NCBI GenBank assembly: GCA_026707745.1
Contig: JAPOWG010000036.1
Location: forward strand, 62,001 to 126,000
DNA: 64,000 nucleotides
Source: Chloroflexota bacterium
Lineage (GTDB): Bacteria; Chloroflexota; Anaerolineae; Aggregatilineales; Phototrophicaceae
Direction of reading: 5' to 3'
The number at the start of each line of letters is the position of its first letter. The stretch's first letter is position 1. Positions 44,570 to 52,999 of this stretch are shown one piece after another. The notes beneath the pieces were generated by a model. The model saw only the letters and a list, made by a program, of their open reading frames with translations, was not told where the DNA came from and did not search any database. Both the position numbers and the translations under genes were made by a program.

Positions 44570-45949
44570 GTGACCGCCATATCCGCAGCGCTACAGAATC
44601 GACTCGGTTGGATACTCAGCGCGATTGCTGGCGCCATCATCTTCGTTGCATTTAGCGTATGGGGCGGCATCCCGGCGGAGACAAACGTCGCGCTTTTCTG
44701 GCTACAGGCCGGCTTGTTTTTCCTGGTGATCTGCGCTTTTGTCCTGGCGCTCTGGCATTTGCTGATACGACCCCTGGCACCGACCCTGCGTCAGCCAACA
44801 GTAGTACCGTTAACCTTCCGCGCGCGGGAGGTGATCGCGCTGATCCTGGCGAGCGGGGGCTTCTCGATCGCCGTCGGAGGCGTGTGGGATGAATTGTGGC
44901 ATCGCAGCTACGGCATTCCCTTTGGCGAAGACTTGTTCTGGCGGCCGCATCTGCTCATGTATTTTGGTTTCGCCACGGCGATCGTCACGGGCTCTTGGGC
45001 GCTGCTGTACTTGAATCGTAACCTGCGCGGCAACTTTCAGCAGCGATTTCGCTCGAATTCCTTGGTTGGCTTGCTCATCCTAAACGCCGCTTTTCTGCTT
45101 TACGCCTTGCCGGCGGATCCCTTCTGGCACTGGATATTCGGTGAAGACATCACCGCCTGGAGCGTACCGCACCTGATCTTGTTGGCGAGCTTCGTATTGA
45201 CGCAGTTGCTCGCTCTGGTTTTTCACGTTTCCACATTGTGGCGACAAAGGTGGCGCAGCATATTCAACTTGCGGCTGGGCGACGGCTTATCGCTGCTGAT
45301 TCTGGCCTCCATCTTATTGCTCTGGCTGCAACTCATGCTCATCGATTGGGACGCGACGCTGGTCGGCTTACGGCTGGAATGGCTCGGATTATACCGCCCG
45401 GAATGGCTGCTGGCGGCCAATTTGCTGGCCTGCGTGACATTTGCCGGCGTGATCGGCACGCGTCTAATGCGCTGCGCCGGCGCGGCGACGGCGGCCGGGT
45501 TGCTAGCCCTGGCGATCCGCTATGGATTGATCCAACTCTTTGAGGCCGATTTCCTGCAATACGTCGCCTGGATCGCCGCGCTGCTGCCCCTGCTCGCCAT
45601 CGACATCTGGTCATTCTATTGCAGCGCGATCCGCAAGGGCAGACCGGAATGGCGTGGGACAGCCGTCGTCGTCATCGCTGCCATGGCGCTCAACGCGCCG
45701 GTGATACGGGGTCTTTATAAGTTGGAAGGCGGCGACAACCTGGCCTATGGACTCGCGGTGATCGTCACCGGGATTGGTATGAGCTGGCTGAGCCACCGAC
45801 TGGCGGACGCGATGTTGAGACGTGTTCTGGTTGAAGCCGATGACCTTGCCGAGAGTCGGGCAATGCCCGTGAAGCTCTCTTTCGGTGTTTTAGGGACATT
45901 TCTGGTCTTCATATTCCTGTTCATCGTGACCGCGTCGCCTCCAGCATGA
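44570..45949 (+). CDS. Polytopic membrane protein of unknown function
   Basis: 459 aa from a GTG with GGAG seven bases upstream. About twelve hydrophobic segments spread over the length, including AIAGAIIFVAFSVWGGIP, FLVICAFVLALWHLLI, VIGTRLMRCAGAATAAGLLA and FLVFIFLFIVTASPPA at the end. Short loops with Arg and Trp clusters (WDELWHRSYGIPFGEDLFW) may be conserved. No transporter signature is recognised. -10-like TATAAG at 44528 and a perfect TATACAAT-like stretch at 44516 lie upstream. Confidence 0.7.
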   Translation: MTAISAALQNRLGWILSAIAGAIIFVAFSVWGGIPAETNVALFWLQAGLFFLVICAFVLALWHLLIRPLAPTLRQPTVVPLTFRAREVIALILASGGFSIAVGGVWDELWHRSYGIPFGEDLFWRPHLLMYFGFATAIVTGSWALLYLNRNLRGNFQQRFRSNSLVGLLILNAAFLLYALPADPFWHWIFGEDITAWSVPHLILLASFVLTQLLALVFHVSTLWRQRWRSIFNLRLGDGLSLLILASILLLWLQLMLIDWDATLVGLRLEWLGLYRPEWLLAANLLACVTFAGVIGTRLMRCAGAATAAGLLALAIRYGLIQLFEADFLQYVAWIAALLPLLAIDIWSFYCSAIRKGRPEWRGTAVVVIAAMALNAPVIRGLYKLEGGDNLAYGLAVIVTGIGMSWLSHRLADAMLRRVLVEADDLAESRAMPVKLSFGVLGTFLVFIFLFIVTASPPA

Positions 45950-46267
45950 GCGCTACCGCCCCGATTTAGTCACAAGCCCACCGGGAATTCGGCTCAGGAT
46001 TCCGTTTTGCCCCATAAAGACCGGGCTGCGCCGGCGCAATGTATGCGGGGGGTATTGAGGATATCGCCGATCCCGCCTGACGAATGATACAAGCCATCGC
46101 TTTTGCTTTGATTATCAAGAGAATCTTGTTGTATGACTTGTCGTGCCGGGTGTTCTGTTCTTGGACGAGATACAGCGAACAGAACGCGGGCCGCTGCCTG
46201 TTCTATAATCGGCATAGACGCTATCATCAAACCTGCACAATCCGGACGATGCTATAGAGACTCCAAG
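45950..46267. other. Intergenic region before the lipoprotein gene
   Basis: No gene is supported; minus-strand open frames here are shadows. TATAAT occurs at 46203-46208 in TTCTATAATCGGC, giving a plausible -10 for the lipoprotein gene about 60 bases downstream. Confidence 0.4.
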
Positions 46268-47002
46268 ATGTTCTGGCCTTGCGTGATCCTGATATTGATT
46301 CCCTTGCTGGCGGGCTGCAGCGCGATCGAATTGCACCGGCACAACGTTCGAGCGACCGAGGAAGCGCACGTCGACATCGCGGCGGCGACTGCCCAGCCAG
46401 GCTTGACGGCGCAGGCCGAAATCACGCAAATCTTCGCGACTTTGCAAGCCCTGTCACTCAGCGCTACAGAAGCGGCACAGACCACTATCGCCACAAGCGC
46501 AAGCCCGACAGCGCAAGATGAGACCGGCGCAACGGCGTTCCCGGCGGACTTCCTCGCCAGCGCCGCCGATACAGTTGTCTACGGCCAAGTCCCGGTCGAC
46601 AGCGATCGTCTCAACGTGATCGCCGCGCTGGCATTCGACAGCGAGGATCGCCTGTTGGTTAGCACAAGAGCGGGCGAAATCTACCGCTTGCTTGATGCTG
46701 ACGAGGACGGCATCGCGGAAGAACGGCGTCTGATTTTCCGCGACGTCAACGACGAGCTAGGACAAGTTTCCGGATTGGTCGGCATCGGCGAGGTCTTGAT
46801 CCTGCTCAACGACGGGCGACTGAGCCAACTGCAAGATCTGGACCGGGACGGCGCCTACGAGACCGTCACTCATTTGTCACAAGAGCTGCCGGCCGATCAA
46901 AGTCCCTTAAAAGCCAACAATAGCATCGTTCGGGCGCCGGACGGGCGCTATTTCACGGCTGATGTCGGCAGGGGCGAAATCCTGCAAATCATCTTGCGCT
47001 AG
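46268..47002 (+). CDS. Lipoprotein with a partial beta-propeller domain
   Basis: 244 aa from the ATG at 46268. A signal peptide ends in the lipobox LLAGCS (Cys17), so it is lipid-anchored. A helical Ala/Thr-rich linker (about 20-80) leads to about 150 residues with the pattern LAFDSEDRLLVSTRAGEIYR, DADEDGIAEERRLIFRDVND, GEVLILLNDGRLSQLQD and VRAPDGRYFTADVGRGEIL. This is like the PQQ-dependent glucose dehydrogenase / PVC-type heme-less propeller repeats but covers only about three blades, so it is short for the family. Role unknown. Confidence 0.75.
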   Translation: MFWPCVILILIPLLAGCSAIELHRHNVRATEEAHVDIAAATAQPGLTAQAEITQIFATLQALSLSATEAAQTTIATSASPTAQDETGATAFPADFLASAADTVVYGQVPVDSDRLNVIAALAFDSEDRLLVSTRAGEIYRLLDADEDGIAEERRLIFRDVNDELGQVSGLVGIGEVLILLNDGRLSQLQDLDRDGAYETVTHLSQELPADQSPLKANNSIVRAPDGRYFTADVGRGEILQIILR

Positions 47003-47032
47003 CCGGGTTAGATCTCAAACGAAGCCCCTGAG

Positions 47033-47058
47033 CGGCGCCATCCACGCTGGCGCCGTTT
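47033..47058 (+). terminator. Hairpin after the lipoprotein gene
   Basis: CGGCGCCA-TCCACGC-TGGCGCCG, an 8-base perfect stem followed by TTTGCCG; the T run is short. It lies about 30 bases after the lipoprotein stop and before the channel gene. Confidence 0.55.
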
Positions 47059-47114
47059 GCCGCGGCGTCGATTTCCGCGCTATCATCTCCGCTTGAAATG
47101 GAGGTCACTCAACC

Positions 47115-47792
47115 ATGAACTCACAAGACAAGGTCCGCTTCGAAATCGCTGTCAGCGTAGCGGTCTTCGCGTCGATAGCGATTATGGCGCTGGAAACGTT
47201 CTCGTTTCCAACAGACGTGCAGGCGGCGCTCTTATTCGCCGACGCCGCGCTGTCGCTGATATTCGTTGCGGAGTACATTTATCGAGTTGCGACAGCGGAA
47301 AACAAACGCGCCTATGTGACCAGTTTCTACGGCATCATCGATCTGGTCGCGATATTCCCGATCTTGGTCCACGCGGTATCCAGCGTACGCGTCGTAAGAC
47401 TGCTGCGCGTGCTACGCATCATACGCCTGCTGAAGATCAAGCGCTACAGCGACGCGATTGATCGCTACCGACAGGCGCTGAAACTGATTGTCGCAGAGGC
47501 GACGCTTTTCACCGGCGTCGCTTTTGTCTTCATCATCGGTTTCGCCTTTCTGATTTATGAGTTCGAACATGAGGCGCAGCCACATATCTACAGCAATATC
47601 TTCGATGCCATTTGGTGCGCGGTCATATCCTTGACCTCGGTAGGTTATGGCGATGTCTACCCCATTACGCCAGCCGGACGTCTGATGACGCTGGCGATGG
47701 TCCTGACTGGCATGGGGATCGTAGCGGTGCCCACGGCGCTGCTGGCGTCCGCGCTGAGCCGAGTGCACAACCGTGAATCGGAGGCCGGATGA
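47115..47792 (+). CDS. Voltage-gated K+ channel-like ion channel
   Basis: 225 aa, six membrane segments. S4 is an arginine ladder from Arg92 to Arg110 (VRVVRLLRVLRIIRLLKIKR). The pore loop ends in the K+ selectivity filter TSVGYGD at residues 174-180, followed by the last helix MVLTGMGIVAVPTALLASAL. It has no C-terminal RCK or cNMP domain, so it is a small KvAP-like tetrameric channel. GGAGGT precedes the ATG. Confidence 0.92.
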   Translation: MNSQDKVRFEIAVSVAVFASIAIMALETFSFPTDVQAALLFADAALSLIFVAEYIYRVATAENKRAYVTSFYGIIDLVAIFPILVHAVSSVRVVRLLRVLRIIRLLKIKRYSDAIDRYRQALKLIVAEATLFTGVAFVFIIGFAFLIYEFEHEAQPHIYSNIFDAIWCAVISLTSVGYGDVYPITPAGRLMTLAMVLTGMGIVAVPTALLASALSRVHNRESEAG

Positions 47793-47983
47793 CGGCGGAA
47801 CCCCGCCGGCGATCATTCCGCACAGATATCGCCTCATCAGGCTTCTCCAGACTGCCTCGCGTCAATAAGCGACCCGCCTGCGATTGCGCTATCCCGAGCC
47901 TACGACCTGCCGCGCGAGTTGCCACAGCGGAGGCTTCTGCGCTATGCTCATTGTGACAGCAAGTCGAGTTGCAGAGGCGGATC

Positions 47984-49462
47984 ATGGCCGAGATTGTCGC
48001 CCCAAAGGAAGCCAAGACCAGCACCCAGACCAGGCCCAAGCCAAAGCCACGGCCCAGACCGCGGCGCTACGACTACGATATCGTCATTATCGGTTCGGGA
48101 CCGGCCGGGCACCGCGCCGCCATTCAATCCGCCAAGCTGGGCAAGCGCGTCGCCGTCATCGAAAAGAAAGCGCTGATCGGCGGCGTCTCCGTCAATACGG
48201 GCACCATCCCCTCCAAGACGCTGCGCGAAGCGGTCTTGCACCTTTCCGGCTTTCGCCAGCGTTCCATTTACGGCGCCTCCTACACCGTCAAGCAGCATAT
48301 CACCATGAACGACCTGCTGCTGCGGGCCGATCATGTCATCCGGCACGAGATCGAGATCAACAAGCACCAGTTGCAGCGCAACGGCGTCGAGCTCTTCGCC
48401 GGCATCGCCACCCTGGTTGACCAGCACACGGTTCATCTCAACTTCCTGGGCAAAAAGGGCGAAGACGAGATCACCACGCGGCATATCATCATCGCTGTCG
48501 GCACGACCGTGGCCCAGCCCGAGCACATCCCCTTTGACGGCGAAACCATCTTCACCAGCGACGGCTTGCTCAAGCTGGGGAACCTGCCCAGGACCCTGAC
48601 CGTGGTCGGCGGTGGCGTGATCGGCTGCGAATACGCCTGCATGTTCGCCACGTTGGGCGTGCGCGTGACCCTGGTCGAGGTGGCCGACCGCTTGCTGACC
48701 TTCATCGACCACGAGATCGTCGACGCGCTGGTTTATCACATGCGGCAGCAGCGCGTCACCCTGCGCCTGGGCGAGAATGTGCGCAGCATCGAACCTTGCG
48801 AGACGCGCTATGGCAGCGGCGTCAAGACTTGCCTGGAAAGCGGCAAGGAGATCGTGACCGAAAAGGCGCTTTACGCCATTGGCAGGCAAGGCGCGACCTC
48901 GACCCTGGGCTTGGAGAACATCGGCATCGTGCCCGATCATCGGGGCCGCATCGGGGTCAACGAGCACTACCAGACCGAGATCCCCAGCATCTACGCCGTA
49001 GGCGATGTGGTGGGTTTCCCCAGCCTGGCGTCCACCTCCATGGAGCAGGGGCGCATGGCGGCTTGCCACGCCTTCGCCATCGAGCATCACAGCTTCCCCG
49101 AGCTTTTCCCCTACGGCATCTACGCCATCCCGGAGATCTCCACAGTCGGCGCCAACGAAGAGGACTTGACCCGCGCCGGCGTGCCCTACGAAGTGGGGAA
49201 AGCCTATTACAAAGAGATCGCGCGCGGGCAAATCCTGGGCGATACCATCGGCATGCTCAAGCTGATCTTTCATCGCGAGAATCACAAGCTGCTGGGCGTG
49301 CACATCATCGGCGAAGGCGCCAGCGAATTGATCCACATCGGGCAGACGGTGATGGCCTTCGGCAGCACGGTCGATTACTTCATCAACACGGTGTTCAACT
49401 ATCCCACGCTGGCCGAGTGTTACAAGACGGCGGCCTTTGACGGCGTGAATCGGTTGATTTGA
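47984..49462 (+). CDS. sthA: Soluble (Si-specific) NAD(P)+ transhydrogenase
   Basis: 492 aa from the ATG at 47984. FAD site DIVIIGSGPAGHRAAIQSAK; the stretch NTGTIPSKTLREAVL has Thr in place of the redox cysteines of lipoamide dehydrogenase, the hallmark of SthA. A second nucleotide site is GGGVIGCEYACMFATLG, then YAVGDVVGFPSLASTSMEQG and the dimer domain HIIGEGASELIHIG. It balances NADH and NADPH pools. Odd feature: a basic Lys/Pro/Arg tail at residues 15-32 (QTRPKPKPRPRPRR) precedes the fold, not usual in the family. Followed by a strong terminator. Confidence 0.9.
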   Translation: MAEIVAPKEAKTSTQTRPKPKPRPRPRRYDYDIVIIGSGPAGHRAAIQSAKLGKRVAVIEKKALIGGVSVNTGTIPSKTLREAVLHLSGFRQRSIYGASYTVKQHITMNDLLLRADHVIRHEIEINKHQLQRNGVELFAGIATLVDQHTVHLNFLGKKGEDEITTRHIIIAVGTTVAQPEHIPFDGETIFTSDGLLKLGNLPRTLTVVGGGVIGCEYACMFATLGVRVTLVEVADRLLTFIDHEIVDALVYHMRQQRVTLRLGENVRSIEPCETRYGSGVKTCLESGKEIVTEKALYAIGRQGATSTLGLENIGIVPDHRGRIGVNEHYQTEIPSIYAVGDVVGFPSLASTSMEQGRMAACHAFAIEHHSFPELFPYGIYAIPEISTVGANEEDLTRAGVPYEVGKAYYKEIARGQILGDTIGMLKLIFHRENHKLLGVHIIGEGASELIHIGQTVMAFGSTVDYFINTVFNYPTLAECYKTAAFDGVNRLI

Positions 49463-49475
49463 CCCTCAGCCCTAG

Positions 49476-49502
49476 CCCCCTCTCCCATAAAGGGAGAGGG
49501 GG
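49476..49502 (+). terminator. Long GC hairpin after sthA
   Basis: CCCCCTCTCCC paired with GGGAGAGGGGG across a five-base loop, 14 bases after the stop, then TTATC. The same CCTCTCCC motif family appears again at 54197-54225. Confidence 0.7.
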
Positions 49503-49657
49503 TTATCTGCGAATTTATGAGAGCAAGCAGGTATTTCATATCCTCGAAATGCACCGCTACCGGTTTTACATGCTGAGTTGACAATTCTCCTACCCTAGGT
49601 TATCATTTCGTCTAATAAGGTTTTACATTACAGACTGTTGCATGCGCGAGAGAAAAC

Positions 49658-50122
49658 ATGGCTGAACAACGCGAGACCGAGACAGTTGCGGCGATCAATC
49701 CGGCCTTTGAGCACTTGGCGACCAAAGCGGACCTTGCTGAGTTGCGCGGTGACCTGCGAACAGAAATGGCGGAGCTGCGCGGCGACCTGCGAGCGGAATA
49801 TGCCACGTTGCGCGGAGAAATGACCACCGACAACGCCAACCTGCGCAGCGAACTGAAAGATGATATCGCCAACCTGCGCAGCGAACTGAAAGATGATATC
49901 GCCAACCTGCGCAATGAACTGAAAGATGATATCGCCAACCTGCGCAATGAACTGAAAGATGACATAGCGGCCCTGGATACCAGCGTGGGTGAACTGGACA
50001 CGAGAATTGACAGCATCGAGAAGCAATTCACTTCTTTGAAGTGGTTTATTGGCATTTTGGTGACTGGCGCCAGTATCGTGACCAGCATCCTGGTGAATTT
50101 GCTCGCCAGGTTCATTGTATGA
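49658..50122 (+). CDS. Coiled-coil protein with C-terminal membrane anchor
   Basis: 154 aa. HLATKADLAELRGDL opens a long heptad coiled coil (about 20-125) that includes four near-identical 11-residue repeats LRxELKDDIAN, then a membrane segment GILVTGASIVTSILVNLLAR at the end. This layout matches DUF1640-like / CCDC90-type proteins and many small proteins of mobile elements. Two relatives (one intact at 53804, one broken at 52807) share the ATKxDL and C-terminal membrane pattern. Role unknown; tail-anchored oligomer is the structural inference. Confidence 0.8.
   Translation: MAEQRETETVAAINPAFEHLATKADLAELRGDLRTEMAELRGDLRAEYATLRGEMTTDNANLRSELKDDIANLRSELKDDIANLRNELKDDIANLRNELKDDIAALDTSVGELDTRIDSIEKQFTSLKWFIGILVTGASIVTSILVNLLARFIV
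49838..49969 (+). repeat. Four tandem 33-bp units inside the coiled-coil gene
   Basis: Four 33-base copies, each an 11-residue coiled-coil turn (NLRSELKDDIA or NLRNELKDDIA). Units 1-2 and 3-4 differ only at a Ser/Asn codon, and the last has a few third-base changes, so slippage changes the coil length in frame. Confidence 0.85.
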
Positions 50123-50490
50123 ATCCTCAATCAAGGCGGGGCCAGCAAAGAAGCGCTCTGTAGCCCGCTGCTCTAGCCGCCCAAGCCAAGCACTCCTCCT
50201 AAGCCCTGCTCCAAAGCATTGGAAAGGGGGAACTGTCCTTGCGCGAGCAGCGTGCTGGTTTGCCATTTTGCCGCCGCCGGCAAAAAAGTTTTTCCGGCAA
50301 ATTGGCAATTTGCGGCCGACGGGAACGTTTTTTCGGACATAGGGCGTGCTTTTGTGCCCGCGTAGTTGGGTTGTTAAGGCGCAAGTGAGATCAGGGTAGC
50401 AGGAATCGGGACGGGAGTGGCGACTAAATGGTCGCGTTTCTGTAGTTGTTAGGAGATTGGTGTTTGGCGGGATGAAGCTGTCAGGAATCG
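50123..50490. other. Non-coding stretch with a palindrome
   Basis: No gene is supported. At 50420-50435 lies GCGAC-TAAATG-GTCGC followed by GTTTC, another copy of the palindromic element also at 30802 and 56003. GAAAAAGTTTTTCCGGCAAATT-like AT-rich DNA is present at 50280-50300. Confidence 0.5.
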
Positions 50491-50952
50491 CTAGGTGGGG
50501 TCACTTTCGCGTTCGGGTGGTTCGGCAGACAATGAATCTCGTTCGATTCGATCCCGGCGGCGTTTGCGATCTCTGAAAAGAAACGCGCCGGTAATCAAAG
50601 ACACAGAACCGCCTATGCCTAGCAGTCCTTCTATGCTCTGACCAGACCGTATGATGTCAATACTGCCAGTAATCAATATCAGCGCCAAAACGAAAGCGGC
50701 TCCCAGCGTAAGATAGTCCCAAACAAAGAGAAGGATTTGCCTGCGGCTCTCCATTTTTGTTCGGTGCCGTCGGTTTTCAACCGACTCAGATCTGATAACT
50801 TGCCGCGTTTCATGATCGTAGCGATTCAATTCATCTGGGGGCGGGAGCGGACCCGAGAAATGAGAGTATACTGCTATTTCGCTGACAAACTGAATGAGTT
50901 CAGCGCGTTTCTCTTCGGGAATATTGTCAAGCAGACCGGGAGGCAACGGCAA
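50491..50952 (-). CDS. DUF2335 family membrane protein
   Basis: 153 aa from a TTG (no ATG in frame). It has the family phrase HFSGPLPPPDELNRYDHETR, a charged helix, then two membrane segments DYLTLGAAFVLALILITGS and LLGIGGSVSLITGAFLF and a basic tail RDRKRRRDRIERD. DUF2335 proteins are small, two-pass and often encoded in mobile regions; function unknown. A shortened relative is encoded at 51361. Start uncertain because TTG starts are rarer. Confidence 0.75.
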   Translation of the reverse strand: MPLPPGLLDNIPEEKRAELIQFVSEIAVYSHFSGPLPPPDELNRYDHETRQVIRSESVENRRHRTKMESRRQILLFVWDYLTLGAAFVLALILITGSIDIIRSGQSIEGLLGIGGSVSLITGAFLFRDRKRRRDRIERDSLSAEPPERESDPT

Positions 50953-51008
50953 ACTGGACGGGGGGATTTCATCGCCGCGCTCGCCCGAGGATGAATCTGG
51001 CGCGTCGC

Positions 51009-51245
51009 TCAGCCCTTGTCGCCTTCGGCTACACGCTTCTCATGTTCTCCAATCGCCCACCAAAGACTCGCGCCAACTGCTTCCCAATCAGCGCGCATAT
51101 CATCTGCGATAGAACGAGACAGGATTTCATCCGTAAACTCGTCGCCCTCGGAGCGCGTGAAATCCAGCAAGCTGGCAATCCCGCGCAGAATGCTGTATTT
51201 TGGAAGATAGAATGAATTCGCGATTTTGTTCTTGTCGAATGCCAT
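51009..51245 (-). CDS. Hypothetical protein, 78 aa
   Basis: From the ATG at 51245: MAFDKNKIANSFYLPKYSIL, then RGIASLLDFTRSEGDEFTDE and a Trp-rich helix ADWEAVGASLWWAIGEHEKR. Acidic and soluble, not recognised. It lies 56 bases before the DUF2335 gene on the same strand. Confidence 0.55.
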   Translation of the reverse strand: MAFDKNKIANSFYLPKYSILRGIASLLDFTRSEGDEFTDEILSRSIADDMRADWEAVGASLWWAIGEHEKRVAEGDKG

Positions 51246-51360
51246 GTTTACCTCGACCATTCCCTATGTCGCAACCGATAGGCTATCGCATATATCGTAG
51301 CGTCTTTATCCTGTTTCTGTCAACAGACTTGAGCCATTATCTCATTGGCGGCATGCGTAG

Positions 51361-51633
51361 TTACTTATGGATGTATATGAGCGCCGCTCCTGCAATCCCA
51401 GTATAAATGATGGCGACTGCCTCCCAGGCAAAGCCCAATGAAACGCTGTAGGGGCTGAGGGCAATCATTGCCAGAGCTATGATGAAGCTGAACAGTTGAA
51501 TCATTCGTTCCAAGCGCGCCCGTTGCATTTGCTCACGTTCGGCTAAACTCAAGATTCGTTGGGCGCTGCCTGGCAGGATTGCTTCGTAGTCGCACAGGGT
51601 TTCAGGTCGCACGAGAAATCTCCAAGAAAACAT
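51361..51633 (-). CDS. N-terminally shortened DUF2335-like membrane protein
   Basis: About 90 aa from the ATG at 51633 (a TTG at 51654 adds seven). The family core DYEAILPGSAQRILSLAERE and QMQRARLERMI is kept, followed by two membrane segments LFSFIIALAMIALSPYSVSL and FAWEAVAIIYTGIAGAALIY. The usual SGPLPPP opening is absent; upstream residues (FSWRFLVRPETLC) are unrelated, so this copy is truncated or the 5' end is frameshifted. Confidence 0.6.
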   Translation of the reverse strand: MFSWRFLVRPETLCDYEAILPGSAQRILSLAEREQMQRARLERMIQLFSFIIALAMIALSPYSVSLGFAWEAVAIIYTGIAGAALIYIHK

Positions 51634-51689
51634 GATGAATTTGTCTGGCACCAAACACCGATTCAGTGCATTGACAAAACCGCATTACG

Positions 51690-51887
51690 TTAGTTTTTGC
51701 TGAACTTTCCGTCTTTACCGTGAAGATTCGGATTCGTTCCTTCTCTGTCAGCGATTTCCTTGGTTTTCGTCTTTCCTTGTTGTCTGGTCAGTCCGGTATG
51801 GGAATCGCGCTTGTTTCCTTCTTTGATGACCGACCAGTCTTTCGTCTTGCGACGATAGACCAAATGAGGGTCTTTGTTCTTTGCCAT
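51690..51887 (-). CDS. DUF2188-like small protein
   Basis: 65 aa, AGGAGAA before the ATG. It reads HLVYRRKTKDWSVIKEGNKR then RQQGKTKTKEIADREG and LHGKDGKFSKN. The order (basic strand with W-x-V-K-x-x-G-N-K-R, helix, then I/L-H-x-K-D-G-K) is the DUF2188 signature. These are small proteins common in mobile and stress loci; function unknown. Confidence 0.7.
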   Translation of the reverse strand: MAKNKDPHLVYRRKTKDWSVIKEGNKRDSHTGLTRQQGKTKTKEIADREGTNPNLHGKDGKFSKN

Positions 51888-52011
51888 TTGACAAGTTCTC
51901 CTGATGATTGCTTCAGATTAATTCTAGTACAGGACATTTGTTCTGTCAACTGGATTATAAAAGGCTTACGTATGCTATACTAGACGCGCCAATTCACATG
52001 CGAGGCAGCCC

Positions 52012-52563
52012 ATGAAAAACCGGCTCTACTACGGCGACAACCTGGAAATCCTGCGCAATCGGGAGTACTTCCCGGATGCCTGCGTCGACCTGATTTACCT
52101 CGACCCGCCTTTCAACAGCAACCGCAATTACAACGTGCTCTTCAAGTCGGAGAGCGGCGCGGACAGCGAAGCGCAGATCACGGCTTTCGAGGACACCTGG
52201 CATTGGGGGGAAACGGCGGAAGCGACTTACGACGATCTGGTTGTTAACGCGCCGCACAAGGTGGGGTCGGGGAAGATCCGCGATTTGAAGGGCACGGTTG
52301 AGCGCGAGGGCGCGGCAATCGGCGTGTTCATCACGCTGGAGAAGCCGACACAGGCGATGATCAAGGAGGCGCTGGCGGCGGGTTGGTACGAGTCGCCGGC
52401 TTGGGGGAAGAAGTATCGGCGGTTGCAGATCTTGACGATTGGGGATTTGTTTGAGGGCGCGGGGGTTGATATGCCGCCGCAGCATGGGACGCATCAGCGG
52501 GCGAGTCGGTGGAAGCGGGGGGATGTGAGTGTGGATGGGGAGAGTCAGCGGGCGTTGATTTGA
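52012..52563 (+). CDS. Internally deleted DNA methyltransferase / nuclease remnant
   Basis: 183 aa versus the 500-700 aa usual for this family. Residues 1-83 are the N-terminus of a beta-class adenine methyltransferase: LYYGDNLEILRN and the catalytic DPPF at 31-34 in IYLDPPFNSNRNYNVLF. At about residue 83 the sequence jumps in frame to what is normally the C-terminal region: IRDLKGTVEREGAAIGVFIT, KEALAAGWYESPAWG and IEMPPQ-like ending MPPQHGTHQRASRW. The SAM-binding middle is missing, so methylation is not expected. The frame is intact, so a small protein is probably made. The 3' half has a strand-skewed G-rich composition. Confidence 0.85.
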   Translation: MKNRLYYGDNLEILRNREYFPDACVDLIYLDPPFNSNRNYNVLFKSESGADSEAQITAFEDTWHWGETAEATYDDLVVNAPHKVGSGKIRDLKGTVEREGAAIGVFITLEKPTQAMIKEALAAGWYESPAWGKKYRRLQILTIGDLFEGAGVDMPPQHGTHQRASRWKRGDVSVDGESQRALI

Positions 52564-52623
52564 ATGAACTTATGTGCTAATATTTTACAAAGTAAGGAAT
52601 GTTGAAAAGCGGAGATATTCGCA

Positions 52624-52806
52624 GTGGCAAAACTACAAAAGCCTGGTCAGATACCGGCAAAACCTGGTGAATACATAGAAAGAGGCAAGCGTGGTGGGAA
52701 AGTGCCTAACGCTCGCCAAGTGACAATTGAAGCGGGTGACAAGCCATTGCCTCCAACGAAAGAGGCAGGACATACATGGGAACGAACCGGCCCGCCCAAA
52801 CCGTAG
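52624..52806 (+). CDS. YjzC-like small protein
   Basis: 60 aa from a GTG. It opens with AKLQKPGQIPAKPGEYIERG, then GGKVPNARQVTIEAGDKPLP and PTKEAGHTWERTG, which is the YjzC-like layout (G-x-x-x-P-x-x-G-x-Y, then a strand and P-P-T). These are very small proteins of unknown function. Confidence 0.6.
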   Translation: MAKLQKPGQIPAKPGEYIERGKRGGKVPNARQVTIEAGDKPLPPTKEAGHTWERTGPPKP

Positions 52807-52962
52807 ATTCGCAGTAGACTGATAGCGAAATTGGACAGCGGTTTTCCCCATCAGGCGACGAAGGCGGACTCGCAGACGATGCAAGCGACGTTGACTAAGT
52901 GGATCGTCGGCACAGGCATTGCAGTGATTGTTGCGTTGCAGGTCCTACAGAGGCTACTTTGA
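52807..52962 (+). pseudogene. Broken copy of the small tail-anchored protein
   Basis: An in-frame stretch from after the TAG at 52804 to TGA at 52960 reads HQATKADSQTMQATLTKWIV and GTGIAVIVALQVLQRLL. It matches the intact 70-aa protein at 53804 (HLATKEDLQAMQATLIKWIV) over about 35 residues but lacks a start codon, so it is a truncated duplicate. It ends with a differing hydrophobic tail. Confidence 0.7.
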
Positions 52963-52999
52963 GCGTTGGCAGCAAGTCGCAAAATAGAAACGTTGAGAC

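Noticed and set aside
47948..49336. 462-aa minus-strand frame opposite sthA
   Set aside because: GC-rich shadow of a clear, motif-rich gene; Asp/Gly/Ala-biased composition and no family signature.
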